In this document: positions 1 to 12,195 of the stretch, one piece after another | How positions within the stretch are numbered: position 1 is the first letter of the stretch | Layout: every line of letters starts with the position of its first letter | Source of the DNA: an uncultured Cellvibrionales bacterium | GTDB lineage: Bacteria > Pseudomonadota > Gammaproteobacteria > Pseudomonadales > Cellvibrionaceae | Direction of reading: 5' to 3' | Length of the DNA: 64,000 bases | Assembly: GCA_913020115.1 (NCBI GenBank) | Contig: CAJWBQ010000025.1 | Span: 1-64,000, forward strand | The notes under the pieces: generated by a model | Told to the model about the DNA's origin: nothing | The model's input: only the letters and a program-made list of their open reading frames with translations | Databases searched by the model: none | Program-made: the position numbers and the translations under genes

Positions 1-824
1 GTTTTACTCAGGCGACCCTGCAAGGTATTTTTTAACACTGAAGGTTGCTCGTGTATTTCCTTTGCCATGTAGTGTCGGAATTTGCCTTTATCGGCCGTTT
101 CTTCCTTGCCACTTAAAGTAACTAAGGCTCTATCAACCTTCTGCCCGCTAGCATCAAAAATGTTAACCAACGTAGGCGTCACTTCAGCCACATCGCCTTC
201 TTCCAAATAGACAAATCGATCAGTGACCTGACGCAAGGCCATTTGGTCAGAAGCAATGAAATTTTCCTCAATGCCAACACCCACAACCAGCGGACTGCCA
301 CTGCGCGCGGTAACAATTAATTCCGGGTTTCTGCTGTCAATAACGCCTAAACCATATGCGCCTTCAAATTTTTCAATCGCTTTCTGCACAGCGTTTAATA
401 GGCTCTCTTCAGATTCCATCAGCTGATGAATTAAGTGCGCAATGACTTCAGTATCGGTTTCGGAAACAAACTCGTAACCAGCAGTGATGAGATCAGATCT
501 AAGCTCCAGATAATTTTCAATGATGCCATTGTGCACAACGGCAATAGAACCTGATGAGTGCGGGTGTGCGTTATTAAAGGCAGGTTTACCATGAGTTGCC
601 CATCGAGTATGTGCAATGCCCGAGGAACCTTTCGTCGGTGACTCTGAGATGGCACTCTCCAAATTAATAACTTTACCGACGGCTTTTCTAACTTGAAGAT
701 TACTGTCCTTATCAATAACGGCAATGCCCGCGGAATCATAGCCACGGTATTCCAAGCGCTTTAGGCCTTCCGTTAAAATTCCAACAACATTCCGCTGCGC
801 TACAGCGCCAACAATTCCACACAT
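1..824 (-). CDS. glmS: Glucosamine-fructose-6-phosphate aminotransferase (isomerizing), C-terminus cut by window edge
   Basis: GlmS makes glucosamine-6-phosphate from fructose-6-phosphate and glutamine, the first committed step to UDP-GlcNAc for peptidoglycan and lipopolysaccharide. About 274 codons are present. The protein starts MCGIVGAV, so Cys2 is exposed as the N-terminal glutaminase nucleophile once Met is removed, and the glutaminase motifs RLEYRGYDSAG, HTRWATHG and HNGIIENY follow. The frame stays open to base 1, so the sugar isomerase domains lie outside the window. It starts 26 bases after the glmU stop on the same strand, so the two are probably cotranscribed and supply successive steps of one pathway. 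Confidence 0.96.
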   Translation of the reverse strand, partial: MCGIVGAVAQRNVVGILTEGLKRLEYRGYDSAGIAVIDKDSNLQVRKAVGKVINLESAISESPTKGSSGIAHTRWATHGKPAFNNAHPHSSGSIAVVHNGIIENYLELRSDLITAGYEFVSETDTEVIAHLIHQLMESEESLLNAVQKAIEKFEGAYGLGVIDSRNPELIVTARSGSPLVVGVGIEENFIASDQMALRQVTDRFVYLEEGDVAEVTPTLVNIFDASGQKVDRALVTLSGKEETADKGKFRHYMAKEIHEQPSVLKNTLQGRLSK

Positions 825-850
825 AAATCTACCCTAGAGTTTAATAGGTG

Positions 851-2224
851 TTATTTTTTTACCGGGCGCTGCCAGGTACTAATGTTTCGCTGCTTGCCTC
901 TAGCAACAGCCAATTCTTCAGTGTCTATATTTTTGGTGATGGTAGAACCTGCTGCAACAGTGGCCTTATCACCAATGCTGACGGGTGCGACCAATGATGA
1001 GTTCGACCCAATAAAAGCACCATCACCGATAGTGGTTGAAAATTTATTCACGCCATCGTAATTGCAGGTGATGGTACCGGCGCCAACATTGGCCTTTTTG
1101 CCAATAGTGGTATCACCGATGTAAGAGAGATGGTTAACCTTGCTGCCTTCGCCAATAAAGGATTTTTTTGTTTCTACAAAATTACCAATCTTGGCTCCAT
1201 TAGCCAATTCTGTACCAGGGCGTAAACGCGCAAAGGGTCCTATTTCACAGTTGTCTCTGACAACAGCATCCTCTAGATGTGAGTTTGCTTTAATAACAAC
1301 ATTATCGCCAACTACTGAGTTGGTGATACAAACATTTGGGCCAATATGCACATTATTGCCTAGAGTAACGTCGCCTTCGAAAACACAGTTCACGTCAATC
1401 ACTACGTCTTCACCGGCTTCGAAGTTGCCTCTGCAATCAAAACGAAATGGGTCAAGTAAACTTACGCCCTCTGTCATTAATTGGGTGGCGATATGTTCCT
1501 GTAAATAGCGCTCAAGCTCGGCTTGTTGCTGCCGGTTATTCACGCCTAACACTTCCATCTCATCGATGGGATGCTCAGTGATCACTTCAATTCCGTCACG
1601 TCGAGCAATCGATATAATATCTGTCAGGTAATATTCATTTTGCGCGTTATCATTACTGAGCTTAGGCAGCCATTGTTTAAGGTGCTTACCTTTAACAGCC
1701 ATCACACCTGTATTGACTTCACAAAGTGCCAGTTGTTCGGTGTTGGCGTCTTTCTGCTCAACAATAGCGCGCACACTACCTTGGGCGTCTTTAACAATTC
1801 GGCCGTAGCCGCTAGGGTCTTCGAGCTCTATGGTTAGTAAACCCATAGATTCTTCACTGACGGTAGCAATCAGCTTGTCTAAAGTGGCTTCTCTAATCAG
1901 TGGTACGTCACCGTACAATATGAGCGTGATCGCCTCATCTCTTAACAAACTTGCCACTTGTTGAACGGCATGACCCGTGCCCAATTGCTCGGTTTGCTCG
2001 CAGTAGCGGATACCTTCACTGCCTATTTTCTGCCTGATTTGATCAGCACCATGACCAATCACCACGTGTAGTTGATGATCACTAGAATCCTGTTCACCCA
2101 GCGAGACAGCAGTATTGAGCACATGTGAGAGGAGGGGAAGGCCGGCAATAGGGTGTAGAACTTTTGGTAAAGAGGACTTCATGCGGGTGCCTTTACCCGC
2201 TGCTAATACAACAATATCTAACAT
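851..2224 (-). CDS. glmU: Bifunctional GlcN-1-P acetyltransferase / GlcNAc-1-P uridyltransferase
   Basis: GlmU acetylates glucosamine-1-phosphate and then couples it to UTP, giving UDP-GlcNAc. The 457-residue length is normal. The N-terminal nucleotidyltransferase domain carries LAAGKGTRMKSSLPKVLH at about residues 7-24. The C-terminal half is a left-handed beta-helix of hexapeptide repeats, with RLRPGTELANGAKIGNFVETKKS and GAGTITCNYDGVNK typical of the acetyltransferase site. It follows the atp operon but is separated from atpC by a strong terminator, so it needs readthrough or its own promoter. glmS lies immediately downstream. Confidence 0.97.
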   Translation of the reverse strand: MLDIVVLAAGKGTRMKSSLPKVLHPIAGLPLLSHVLNTAVSLGEQDSSDHQLHVVIGHGADQIRQKIGSEGIRYCEQTEQLGTGHAVQQVASLLRDEAITLILYGDVPLIREATLDKLIATVSEESMGLLTIELEDPSGYGRIVKDAQGSVRAIVEQKDANTEQLALCEVNTGVMAVKGKHLKQWLPKLSNDNAQNEYYLTDIISIARRDGIEVITEHPIDEMEVLGVNNRQQQAELERYLQEHIATQLMTEGVSLLDPFRFDCRGNFEAGEDVVIDVNCVFEGDVTLGNNVHIGPNVCITNSVVGDNVVIKANSHLEDAVVRDNCEIGPFARLRPGTELANGAKIGNFVETKKSFIGEGSKVNHLSYIGDTTIGKKANVGAGTITCNYDGVNKFSTTIGDGAFIGSNSSLVAPVSIGDKATVAAGSTITKNIDTEELAVARGKQRNISTWQRPVKK

Positions 2225-2263
2225 GACTTACCGTCCAGCAAGAGTGTTTTAATGAATTTGAAC

Positions 2264-2296
2264 ACAAAAAAAAGGGTAGCTAATGCTACCCTTTCT
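2264..2296 (-). terminator. Rho-independent terminator of the atp operon
   Basis: A perfect 10-bp stem (AAAGGGTAGC, loop TAAT, GCTACCCTTT, at 2271-2294) is followed on the minus strand by a run of eight T (complement of 2266-2273). It lies 20 bases after the atpC stop and upstream of glmU, so it should end most atp transcripts. Confidence 0.9.
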
Positions 2297-2316
2297 TTAC
2301 AGCGATTGAAAATGCC

Positions 2317-2742
2317 TTACTTGCCGATATTCCGGCGAATAGCTTGTAGGGTTCTCAATTGTGCCGAAGCTTCTGCAAGCTGTATCGCCGCTCGAGAGTA
2401 ATCGAACTCTCCCGATTGGTTCGCCAGCTCTTGCTCAGCGTGTTTCTTAGCTTCTAAAGCAGCAGCTTCGTCCATATCATGGGCACGCAGGGCAGTATCT
2501 GCCAAGATCGTCACATGATAGGGCTGCACTTCTAGATAACCGCCTGAAACGTAATAAATTTCCTCTTCACCGCCCTGACGAACAATACGTACAGGACCTG
2601 GCTGAAGGCCGGTCATCAATGGCGCATGGCCATAGGCAATGCCTACGTCACCTTCGGTGCCAGCAGCGATTACCATTTCCACCAAGCCTGAGAAAATCTC
2701 TGCTTCGGCGCTGACGATGTCACAGTGAACTGTCATAGTCAT
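2317..2742 (-). CDS. atpC: F1 ATP synthase epsilon subunit
   Basis: Epsilon is part of the central stalk of F1 and inhibits ATP hydrolysis. The 141 residues match the usual gammaproteobacterial length. The N-terminal beta-sandwich is recognisable ([48 protein letters not shown]) and is followed by the two-helix C-terminal domain ending in RTLQAIRRN. The chosen ATG gives [13 protein letters not shown], which aligns with E. coli MAMTYHLDVVSAE. It is the last gene of the atp operon, 71 bases after atpD; that gap holds a nested hairpin described separately. Confidence 0.97.
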   Translation of the reverse strand: MTMTVHCDIVSAEAEIFSGLVEMVIAAGTEGDVGIAYGHAPLMTGLQPGPVRIVRQGGEEEIYYVSGGYLEVQPYHVTILADTALRAHDMDEAAALEAKKHAEQELANQSGEFDYSRAAIQLAEASAQLRTLQAIRRNIGK

Positions 2743-2763
2743 AATGTTAGCCTCATTTGCAAA

Positions 2764-2806
2764 GGAATTAAGAACGCATTCACAAAACTGAATGCGCCTT
2801 AATTCC
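2764..2806 (-). repeat. Nested inverted repeat between atpD and atpC
   Basis: The outer arms GGAATTAAG (2764-2772) and CTTAATTCC (2798-2806) enclose inner arms CGCATTC (2775-2781) and GAATGCG (2790-2796), giving about 16 base pairs with a small internal bulge and an eight-base loop. No T-run follows, so this is not a standard terminator. It could act as an mRNA stability or processing element between the beta and epsilon cistrons; that role is inference. Confidence 0.7.
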
Positions 2807-2813
2807 AGCCGTT

Positions 2814-4223
<1,410 letters not shown>

Positions 4224-4288
4224 TTAAAGTAAATTCTAACGAATATAGTTTCATCAGTTGAAGGCCAAAGCCAAAACGCCGTAGCGTT

Positions 4289-5152
4289 TTAGGCAATTGC
4301 CGCTGCACCACTTACGATTTCTGACAGTTCTTGCGTAATCGCCGCCTGTCTGGCCTTGTTGTAGACCAATTGCAAATCGCTGATCAGGTCGCCGGCGTTA
4401 TCGGTTGCGCTCTTCATCGCAATCATCCGCGAGGCCTGCTCACACGCTCCATTCTCCACAACAGCTTGGTAAACTTGTGACTCAATATATCGAGTTAACA
4501 AGCCTTCCAAAATTACTGAGGCTTCTGGTTCGTAAAGATAGTCCCAACTGTGCTTTAGTTGTTCATTATCGTCCGCTTGTAACGGCAGCAACTGGTTGAC
4601 ATATGGACTCTGTGTCATGGTGTTAACAAATTCGTTACCCACCAGAAACAGCTTATCAACTCGGCCCTCGGCATAGCCGTCGAGCATATTTTTAACACTG
4701 CCGATCAAGTCGGATACGCTGGGCGCTTCACCCAGATCACGCACTGCGGCTACAACATTGCCACCGTAACTTTTAAAGAAGGCTGACGCTTTGGCTCCGA
4801 TCAAACACAGATCGATTTCAATATCTTGGTCGTGCCACTCTTTCATAGACTTGATGGCCGCTTTGAACAGATTAGTGTTCAAACCGCCACAAAGGCCACG
4901 ATCGCTCGACACCAAGATAAAGCCTACGCGTTTTACTTCACGCTCCTGCAAATACAGGTGCTTATATTCCGGGTTGGCATTGGCAATATGCCCCACAACA
5001 GCGCGAATGCGCTGTGCGTAAGGCTTGCCAAGCTGCATGCGCTCTTGTGCTTTGCGCATTTTGCTCGCTGCAACCATTTCCATGGCGCTGGTGATCTTTT
5101 GCGTACTTTTAATACTCGATATCTGAGTACGTATTTCCTTTCCGCCTGCCAT
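4289..5152 (-). CDS. atpG: F1 ATP synthase gamma subunit
   Basis: Gamma is the rotating shaft inside the alpha3beta3 hexamer. The 287 residues start [36 protein letters not shown], the conserved N-terminal coiled-coil helix, and end with the matching C-terminal helix [19 protein letters not shown]. The central [12 protein letters not shown] motif is also present. Length and order in the operon (atpA, atpG, atpD) are standard. Confidence 0.98.
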   Translation of the reverse strand: MAGGKEIRTQISSIKSTQKITSAMEMVAASKMRKAQERMQLGKPYAQRIRAVVGHIANANPEYKHLYLQEREVKRVGFILVSSDRGLCGGLNTNLFKAAIKSMKEWHDQDIEIDLCLIGAKASAFFKSYGGNVVAAVRDLGEAPSVSDLIGSVKNMLDGYAEGRVDKLFLVGNEFVNTMTQSPYVNQLLPLQADDNEQLKHSWDYLYEPEASVILEGLLTRYIESQVYQAVVENGACEQASRMIAMKSATDNAGDLISDLQLVYNKARQAAITQELSEIVSGAAAIA

Positions 5153-5195
5153 TTAGGCCCCCAAACAAATTCTGACTCGATTTAAAATAGTCGGA

Positions 5196-6740
5196 TTACC
5201 AAGTCTGGGTAGACTTGAATTTTTCCAGCGCTGCTTTGTAACCGTTTACGATTTCATCGCTGTAGTCGCCGGTATCATTCACTTTCTTCATCAATTCAGC
5301 ATTTTCGCTGTTCATGTAAGACAGTAGGGCGGCTTCGAAGTCACCAATCTTGGCCACTTCAATATCGTTCAAGTAACCTTCGTTTGCGGCATACAGAACC
5401 ACACCCATCTCTGCGAGAGATTGCGGTGAATACTGCTTCTGCTTCATCAATTCAGTTACGCGCTCACCGTGGTCCAACTGGGCCTTGGTAGCATCGTCCA
5501 AATCTGAGGCAAACTGTGAGAAGGCTGCAAGCTCGCGATATTGTGCCAAGGCTGTACGAATACCACCTGACAACTTCTTAATCACTTTAGTTTGCGCTGC
5601 ACCACCCACTCGAGAAACAGAAATACCTGCGTTCATCGCCGGACGAATACCGGAGTTAAACAAGTCTGTTTCCAAGAAGATCTGACCATCGGTAATCGAA
5701 ATTACGTTGGTAGGTACAAATGCCGATACGTCACCAGCCTGAGTTTCGATGATAGGCAAAGCCGTCAATGAACCCGTTTGGCCTTTCACTTCACCGTTAG
5801 TCAGTTTTTCAACATGAACGGCATTTACGCGAGAGGCGCGCTCCAATAAACGGGAGTGTAGATAGAAAACGTCACCCGGATAAGCTTCACGGCCTGGTGG
5901 GCGCTTCAGCAATAGGGAGATTTGACGATAAGCCCAAGCTTGCTTGGTTAAATCATCATAAATAATCAGTGCGTCTTCACCACGGTCGCGATAGTACTCG
6001 CCCATGGTACAGCCACCGAAGGGCGCCAAGAACTGCATAGCCGCAGGGTCAGAGGCAGATGCTGCAACCACAATTGTGTGGTCCATGGCACCGTGCTCTT
6101 CAAGCTTGCGAACAACTGCCGCAATAGAAGAAGCTTTCTGGCCAATAGCAACGTAAATACACTTTACGCCAGTATTTTTCTGGTTGATGATCGCATCGAT
6201 CGCAATAGCCGTTTTACCAGTTTGACGGTCACCAATAATCAGTTCGCGCTGACCGCGACCTACTGGCACCATGGCGTCAATGGCTTTTAAACCTAACTGC
6301 ACAGGCTGATCAACACTTTGACGTGCAATAACACCTGGGGCAATTTTTTCAATTGCGTCAGTTTTGGTGGTACCTAAAGGACCTTTGCCGTCGATTGGGT
6401 TGCCCAAGGCGTCTACAACACGACCCTGCAATTCAGGACCTACTGGCACTTCAAGAATACGACCAGTACATTTACAGGTTTGGCCTTCCGCCACACCTCG
6501 GTAGTCACCCAAGACAACAACACCTACAGAATCGCGCTCTAAGTTAAGAGCCATTCCGTAAACACCGTCGTTAAACTCGACCATTTCGCCATACATCACA
6601 TCGGCTAAGCCGTGGATGCGAATAATACCGTCGGTTACGGAAACCACAGTACCTTCGTTTTGGGCTTCAGTCTTCACTTCAAGACCATCGATACGAGATT
6701 TGATAATCTCGCTGATTTCTGAAGGATTCAGTTGCTGCAT
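5196..6740 (-). CDS. atpA: F1 ATP synthase alpha subunit
   Basis: Alpha carries the non-catalytic nucleotide sites of F1. It has 514 residues, with P-loop GDRQTGKT at about 170-177 and the alpha signature [14 protein letters not shown] near residue 365. The N-terminus [17 protein letters not shown] is the typical delta-binding helix. The gene follows atpH by 36 bases in the standard operon order. Confidence 0.98.
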   Translation of the reverse strand: MQQLNPSEISEIIKSRIDGLEVKTEAQNEGTVVSVTDGIIRIHGLADVMYGEMVEFNDGVYGMALNLERDSVGVVVLGDYRGVAEGQTCKCTGRILEVPVGPELQGRVVDALGNPIDGKGPLGTTKTDAIEKIAPGVIARQSVDQPVQLGLKAIDAMVPVGRGQRELIIGDRQTGKTAIAIDAIINQKNTGVKCIYVAIGQKASSIAAVVRKLEEHGAMDHTIVVAASASDPAAMQFLAPFGGCTMGEYYRDRGEDALIIYDDLTKQAWAYRQISLLLKRPPGREAYPGDVFYLHSRLLERASRVNAVHVEKLTNGEVKGQTGSLTALPIIETQAGDVSAFVPTNVISITDGQIFLETDLFNSGIRPAMNAGISVSRVGGAAQTKVIKKLSGGIRTALAQYRELAAFSQFASDLDDATKAQLDHGERVTELMKQKQYSPQSLAEMGVVLYAANEGYLNDIEVAKIGDFEAALLSYMNSENAELMKKVNDTGDYSDEIVNGYKAALEKFKSTQTW

Positions 6741-6776
6741 GCTCTGTTCCTCAATACCTTAATCCGCGTTCGCGGA

Positions 6777-7313
6777 TCAGGAGTTCATTGCTTCGGCGAG
6801 CTTGGCCAAACGACCACGCACCGAACCGTCTATTAACGTATCACCAGCGCGAATAACTGCGCCTCCCAGCAAACTTTTATCAAGTTCTCTGCTTACTTTT
6901 ACGTTGCGGTCCAACTTGGCACTGAGTGCCTCCGCCAATTTAGTTTCTAGCTCATCCGACAGCTCAAATGCTGTGGTAACGGCCACATCGATAGTTTTCT
7001 CTTGGTTCGCCTTCATCAACTCAAACAGTTGACGAATTTCTGGCAACAGCGCAATACGCTGATTGCCTGCCAAGACAAAAACAAAGTTACGGGCTTTGTC
7101 ATCAAGCTGATCACCACATACATCGGTAAACGCGCTACCTTTTTGCTCTGTGGTCATCCCTGGTGAACCCAATACTTCGCCAATACCATCTTGCTGTGCC
7201 ACAGCCGCTGCCAACGCCAACATTTCAGACCAAGTCTGCAGTTGATTAGCGGCAAGTGCATATTCAAATGCCGCTTTTGCGTAAGGTCGAGCTAAGGTTG
7301 TTAGTTCAGCCAT
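6777..7313 (-). CDS. atpH: F1 ATP synthase delta subunit
   Basis: Delta caps the F1 head and binds the b-subunit stator. The 178-residue protein has the N-terminal helical bundle start [14 protein letters not shown] and the conserved C-terminal region [28 protein letters not shown]. It starts 12 bases after the atpF stop, consistent with translational coupling within the operon. Confidence 0.97.
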   Translation of the reverse strand: MAELTTLARPYAKAAFEYALAANQLQTWSEMLALAAAVAQQDGIGEVLGSPGMTTEQKGSAFTDVCGDQLDDKARNFVFVLAGNQRIALLPEIRQLFELMKANQEKTIDVAVTTAFELSDELETKLAEALSAKLDRNVKVSRELDKSLLGGAVIRAGDTLIDGSVRGRLAKLAEAMNS

Positions 7314-7325
7314 GATAGTCCTCGC

Positions 7326-7796
7326 TTAAAGCTCTGCCGCCAGTTTATTAACCAGCTCGCTGTGGGCCTTATCATCGATAGTTGCCTGCAGTACCTGCTC
7401 AGCGCCCGCAAGCGCCAAAGCCGCTACTTTGCCGCGCAATTCTTCTTTTGCACGGTTAGCGTCTTGTTCGATTTCAGCTTTAGCCGCCGTCTTCAGGCGA
7501 TCACCTTCAGCTCTGGCAGCTTCTTTAGCTTCTTCAACGATTTGAACACCACGCTTGTTGGCCTGCTCCACAATAGTGGCAGCCTGCTCTTTTGCTTCGC
7601 GTAGGTTCTGAGCCGCTTTTTGCTTAGCGAGCTCTAAATCTTTGTCAGCCATGTCAGCGGCTTCGAGGCCATTGGCAATTTTTGTTTCGCGCTCTTGCAT
7701 TACGCCGAGCAACGCAGGCCATACAAACTTCATACAAAACCATACGAACATGGCAAATGAAATTGTTTGGCCGATCAAGGTCAAGTTAATATTCAC
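7326..7796 (-). CDS. atpF: F0 ATP synthase b subunit
   Basis: Subunit b is the peripheral stalk joining F0 to F1. The 156 residues begin with one membrane helix (about 5-26, [21 protein letters not shown]), followed by a long, charged, Ala/Glu/Lys-rich helix that should form the parallel coiled coil of the b dimer. There is a single atpF copy and no b' gene, as in most Gammaproteobacteria. Confidence 0.97.
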   Translation of the reverse strand: MNINLTLIGQTISFAMFVWFCMKFVWPALLGVMQERETKIANGLEAADMADKDLELAKQKAAQNLREAKEQAATIVEQANKRGVQIVEEAKEAARAEGDRLKTAAKAEIEQDANRAKEELRGKVAALALAGAEQVLQATIDDKAHSELVNKLAAEL

Positions 7797-7832
7797 ACCG
7801 ACACCTCTAATTGTTAGTAAGTGGGGTGGGTA

Positions 7833-8108
<276 letters not shown>

Positions 8109-8136
8109 TTAAAGTTAAAAAGTTAAAGTAAAAATT

Positions 8137-9051
<915 letters not shown>

Positions 9052-9077
9052 CTATCAAGCACCTTATGTTGGTTTAA

Positions 9078-9091
9078 TTGATATAAATCAA
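9078..9091. promoter_or_regulatory. FNR/Anr-type box between atpI and atpB
   Basis: The sequence TTGATATAAATCAA matches the FNR/Anr consensus TTGAT-N4-ATCAA at all ten defined positions. The palindrome extends to eight bases per arm (TAATTGAT, ATAA, ATCAATTA, 9075-9094... arms centred on 9084.5). It lies about 30 bases upstream of the atpB start in very AT-rich sequence. The match is seen directly; binding by an oxygen-sensing regulator is inference, and a simple AT-rich hairpin is the alternative. Confidence 0.55.
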
Positions 9092-9160
9092 TTAGTTAAA
9101 ATTAAAAAAAGTTTTAAATGTTAACTCGACCAAAGGGCCAAATACACAGTTAATGCTTCT

Positions 9161-9556
9161 TTAAGATTGATTACTTCCCTGTTGATGAGCTCGAATGAGT
9201 GATGCATTTACCACCCACTGCACTACTAGCATAAGCCCGTACACACCAAATAAAATCAGTGGTTCTAGTGTTTCTACCCGGCTAAACACTATGGCAAAGC
9301 CCACTAGGGTTAATACAAACTTTCCAACTTCGCCGCGATAAAAACCTCGCGCTACCAGTTGTGAAGACCGGGAGCCTGTATATTGCCAGGCATAAACCGT
9401 GAAATAGGCTTGGGGAATCAAGCACAGAAGACCACCCAAAAAGGCGGAAAACGCCTCAGTTTTGCCCACTAGAGCAAGAGCCGCACAGAGAATGGCCAAA
9501 ATACAGGCCTGAATCAATGCTACTCGATAAACCGAAGGTTTCTTTATGCTAGTCAT
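9161..9556 (-). CDS. atpI: ATP synthase protein I (F0 assembly-associated)
   Basis: AtpI is a small membrane protein encoded first in many atp operons and linked to c-ring assembly or cation supply. Starting at the ATG it has 131 residues and four hydrophobic segments, with the conserved pattern GGLLCLIPQAYFTVYAWQYTGSR and the family segment GEVGKFVLTLVGFAIVF. The frame extends upstream to a TTG at 9643 (160 residues), but the added 29 residues are polar and unlike the family. Neither start has a good ribosome binding site, so the start is uncertain. Confidence 0.88.
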   Translation of the reverse strand: MTSIKKPSVYRVALIQACILAILCAALALVGKTEAFSAFLGGLLCLIPQAYFTVYAWQYTGSRSSQLVARGFYRGEVGKFVLTLVGFAIVFSRVETLEPLILFGVYGLMLVVQWVVNASLIRAHQQGSNQS

Positions 9557-9681
9557 GGCGGCTTTTATCTGTACGCTCTGTGACTTAGCTTGTGTCGTCC
9601 CACCATTTTTACTACTTCTTTCGCCGGTCAATCTTGCGCTCAATGCGGTATTAAATAACCACCCGCAGTCGCGCGAGCCGA

Positions 9682-9710
9682 ATTATAGGGTCTTAACTCG
9701 TGGTATTCAA
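9682..9710 (-). promoter_or_regulatory. Sigma70-type promoter of the atp operon
   Basis: On the minus strand TTGAAT (complement of 9705-9710) is followed after exactly 17 bases by a perfect TATAAT (complement of 9682-9687). Transcription would start near 9675, upstream of atpI. The promoter begins 33 bases before the far end of parB, so it is well placed to drive atpIBEFHAGDC. Confidence 0.75.
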
Positions 9711-9742
9711 CCAATACCCCGATAATCGACGCATTGAGGGGT

Positions 9743-10648
9743 TTATTGGGCTTTGTAGTTCAAATGATTGAGAATTCCGTCCAATTCATCAAGGCTGCTG
9801 TAGTTAAAAACCAATTTACCTTTGCCTTTGGCGGAGTGTTGAATAGCGATTGGCACGCCCACCTGTTCAGACAGCCGCTCTTCAAGCTGCTTGATATTGG
9901 GGTCTATTTTTGGGGCTGGAGTCTCTTTACTGTCTTGCAATTGGACTTGTTGGCGCACCAATGCTTCTGTTTGACGAACGGAAAGGCCCTTCGCGACCAC
10001 TTGTCGGGCAATATCTCGCTGGGTGTGATCATCTAGTGTCAGCAAACAGCGAGCGTGACCCATCTCCAAATCACCGTGTTCCAGTAGCTTTTTAACCTCA
10101 TCACAGAGAGCAATCAGGCGCAGAAGGTTTGTTACCGTGGTTCTAGACTTACCCACTGCCGTGGCAACTTCCTGGTGCGTTAACTCAAATTCGTCTTGAA
10201 AGCGCTTAAGGGCTACCGCTTCTTCGATTGGGTTAAGATCTTCTCGCTGTATATTTTCAATAAGCGCCATGGCAATGGCGGCTTCATCAGGCACATCGCG
10301 TATTACCGCTGGAATACTGTCCAAGCCCGCCATTTGCGCTGCACGCCAACGACGTTCACCGGCAATAATTTCGTATTTCGCCTCTCCAATGGGACGAACC
10401 ACAATGGGTTGCATGACGCCTTGAACTTTAATTGACTCAGCCAACTCTTCAAGTGCTGCGGGAACCATATCTCGGCGGGGCTGGTATTTGCCGCGGGAGA
10501 TGAATTCAACCGGTATATTCGCTAACTTGCCGTCTTGACCAGGCTCATGCGAAGTCACTGCTGCAATGGCCTCACTTGGCGCCTTATCAGCACTCGCCCC
10601 CAACAAAGCATTTAAGCCCTTGCCCAAGCCTTTTCGTTTTCCCGCCAT
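9743..10648 (-). CDS. parB: Chromosome-partitioning protein ParB (parS-binding CTPase)
   Basis: ParB loads at parS sites and spreads as a clamp to organise the origin for segregation. The 301 residues contain the lysine/glycine-rich N-terminus KRKGLGKGLNALLG that contacts ParA, the CTP-binding motifs GERRWRA and ENIQREDLNPIEEA, the helix-turn-helix LTHQEVATAVGKSRTTVTNLLRL, and a C-terminal dimerisation domain. It follows parA by 62 bases. Two parS-like sites lie in recF about 12 kb away, which supports a complete parABS system. Confidence 0.97.
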   Translation of the reverse strand: MAGKRKGLGKGLNALLGASADKAPSEAIAAVTSHEPGQDGKLANIPVEFISRGKYQPRRDMVPAALEELAESIKVQGVMQPIVVRPIGEAKYEIIAGERRWRAAQMAGLDSIPAVIRDVPDEAAIAMALIENIQREDLNPIEEAVALKRFQDEFELTHQEVATAVGKSRTTVTNLLRLIALCDEVKKLLEHGDLEMGHARCLLTLDDHTQRDIARQVVAKGLSVRQTEALVRQQVQLQDSKETPAPKIDPNIKQLEERLSEQVGVPIAIQHSAKGKGKLVFNYSSLDELDGILNHLNYKAQ

Positions 10649-10710
10649 ATGCCTTACTAAACCTTCGCCGTGTTTTTAAATTCTTGAGATATCTTACGTG
10701 TATTAGTCAT

Positions 10711-11499
10711 TTAGGCTGTACAAGTTTCAACAGCTTCATTCCGTCGAATCATTTCTCCAGCCATTGCCAAATAGGCGATAGCGCCTTTTGACTGTCGGTC
10801 ATAGATCAAAGCGGGTTGACCATAACTGGGGGCTTCCGCGAGACGAACATTTCTCGGGATGCAGGTGCGGTACAAGCTGTCGCCAAAATATTCCGCCAAT
10901 TGAGCGCTGACATCTGTGGTCAGGCTATTTCGGGGGTCATACATGGTTCGCAATATACCTTCAATTTTCAATTTTGGATTTAAAGTCTGGACCTGATTGA
11001 TAGTTTCAACCAATGCAGACAAGCCCTCAAGGGCATAGTATTCACACTGCATGGGAATAATCACGCCATTGCAGGCAACCATTGCGTTGAGCGTCAGCAT
11101 ATTTAAAGAGGGCGGGCAGTCTATCAATATATAGTCGAATTGTGAGATTAGCGGTTTAAGCGCCTTGCTCAACAGGTACTCTTTGTCTTCCATGGCCAAC
11201 ATTTCAACTTCGGCCGCCGTTAAATCTCCATTTGCAGGCAGTACTTGATAAGCACCTGATTCCGACATCTGAAGGGTGTCTAAGATCGGTCTATAATTCG
11301 CGAGCACATCGTAAATTGAATATTCAAGTTCATTTTTACTGATACCACTGCCCATAGTGGCATTGCCCTGGGGGTCTAAATCGACCAGTAAAACCTTTTT
11401 TTTTGTCGCCACTAAGGACGCCGCCAAATTAACACAGGTAGTCGTTTTACCCACGCCGCCTTTCTGATTGGCTATGGCGTAAATTTTAGTTTCACTCAT
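10711..11499 (-). CDS. parA: Chromosome-partitioning ATPase ParA (Soj)
   Basis: ParA is the Walker-type ATPase that moves ParB-parS complexes over the nucleoid. The 262 residues start MSETKIYAIANQKGGVGKTT, with the deviant Walker A motif at about 13-20. Walker A' (VLLVDLDPQGNAT) and Walker B (YILIDCPPSLN) follow. The short N-terminus without a helix-turn-helix marks the chromosomal type. It lies 27 bases downstream of rsmG in the mnmG-rsmG-parA-parB operon. Confidence 0.97.
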   Translation of the reverse strand: MSETKIYAIANQKGGVGKTTTCVNLAASLVATKKKVLLVDLDPQGNATMGSGISKNELEYSIYDVLANYRPILDTLQMSESGAYQVLPANGDLTAAEVEMLAMEDKEYLLSKALKPLISQFDYILIDCPPSLNMLTLNAMVACNGVIIPMQCEYYALEGLSALVETINQVQTLNPKLKIEGILRTMYDPRNSLTTDVSAQLAEYFGDSLYRTCIPRNVRLAEAPSYGQPALIYDRQSKGAIAYLAMAGEMIRRNEAVETCTA

Positions 11500-11526
11500 G
11501 ATTGGTATAACTCATAAAATGCATGA

Positions 11527-12195
11527 TCAAGTTGTAGAGCCAGTATCTTCTATTACCAGCAAATGACGCTCCCCTTCACTGCCCGGAACCGTCAACTCAA
11601 AGGAATCAACGACCTTATAGTGTTTTTCCAGCACACTCAACTCTTCCTCCGGAAACTGGCCCTTCATTGCCAAAAACACTCCCTCACGAGTTAAGAGATG
11701 ATGGCACCCGTCCAACATGTCTTTGATGCTGGCAAAAGCTCGGCTCACCACGGCATTATATTTTATAGAGGGCTGGTAGGCTTCTACTCGACAGTTTTCG
11801 ATATTTAGGTTGGTCAGTTTTAGACTGGTTTTTACTTGGAATAAAAAGCGTGTTTTTTTTCCATTACTGTCCAAAAGGGTAAATTTTTTATCGGGAAAAA
11901 TAATCGCTAGGGGAATGCCAGGTAATCCGCCCCCAGTGCCCACATCAATAATGCGCTCGCCCTGTATGTGCTTCACGACGCTTAAACTGTCGAGCAAGTG
12001 ACGATGAACCATCTCTTCTGGTTTGCGAATCGCAGACAAATTGTAAGTCTTATTCCACTTATGAAAGAGTTTAAGGTAGGCGAGTAAGGCGTCAATTTTT
12101 TCTTCACTAACATCTAGACCCAAAGTATCAATACCTTGGGATATTTTTTTTCGCAATTTTTCGGACTGTTCTTCGCTAATTGCTTTATTACTCAC
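11527..12195 (-). CDS. rsmG: 16S rRNA (guanine-N7) methyltransferase RsmG (GidB)
   Basis: RsmG methylates N7 of G527 in 16S rRNA; its loss gives low-level streptomycin resistance in other bacteria. The 222-residue protein has the SAM-binding motif [15 protein letters not shown] and the following acidic strand [14 protein letters not shown]. It starts at GTG, and that codon overlaps the mnmG stop (GTGA), indicating translational coupling. Confidence 0.96.
   Translation of the reverse strand: MSNKAISEEQSEKLRKKISQGIDTLGLDVSEEKIDALLAYLKLFHKWNKTYNLSAIRKPEEMVHRHLLDSLSVVKHIQGERIIDVGTGGGLPGIPLAIIFPDKKFTLLDSNGKKTRFLFQVKTSLKLTNLNIENCRVEAYQPSIKYNAVVSRAFASIKDMLDGCHHLLTREGVFLAMKGQFPEEELSVLEKHYKVVDSFELTVPGSEGERHLLVIEDTGSTT

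Noticed and set aside
9711..9749. Stem CCAATACCCC/GGGG-TATTGG at the end of parB as a terminator
   Set aside because: It includes a two-base bulge, overlaps the parB stop and is not followed by a T-run on the minus strand.
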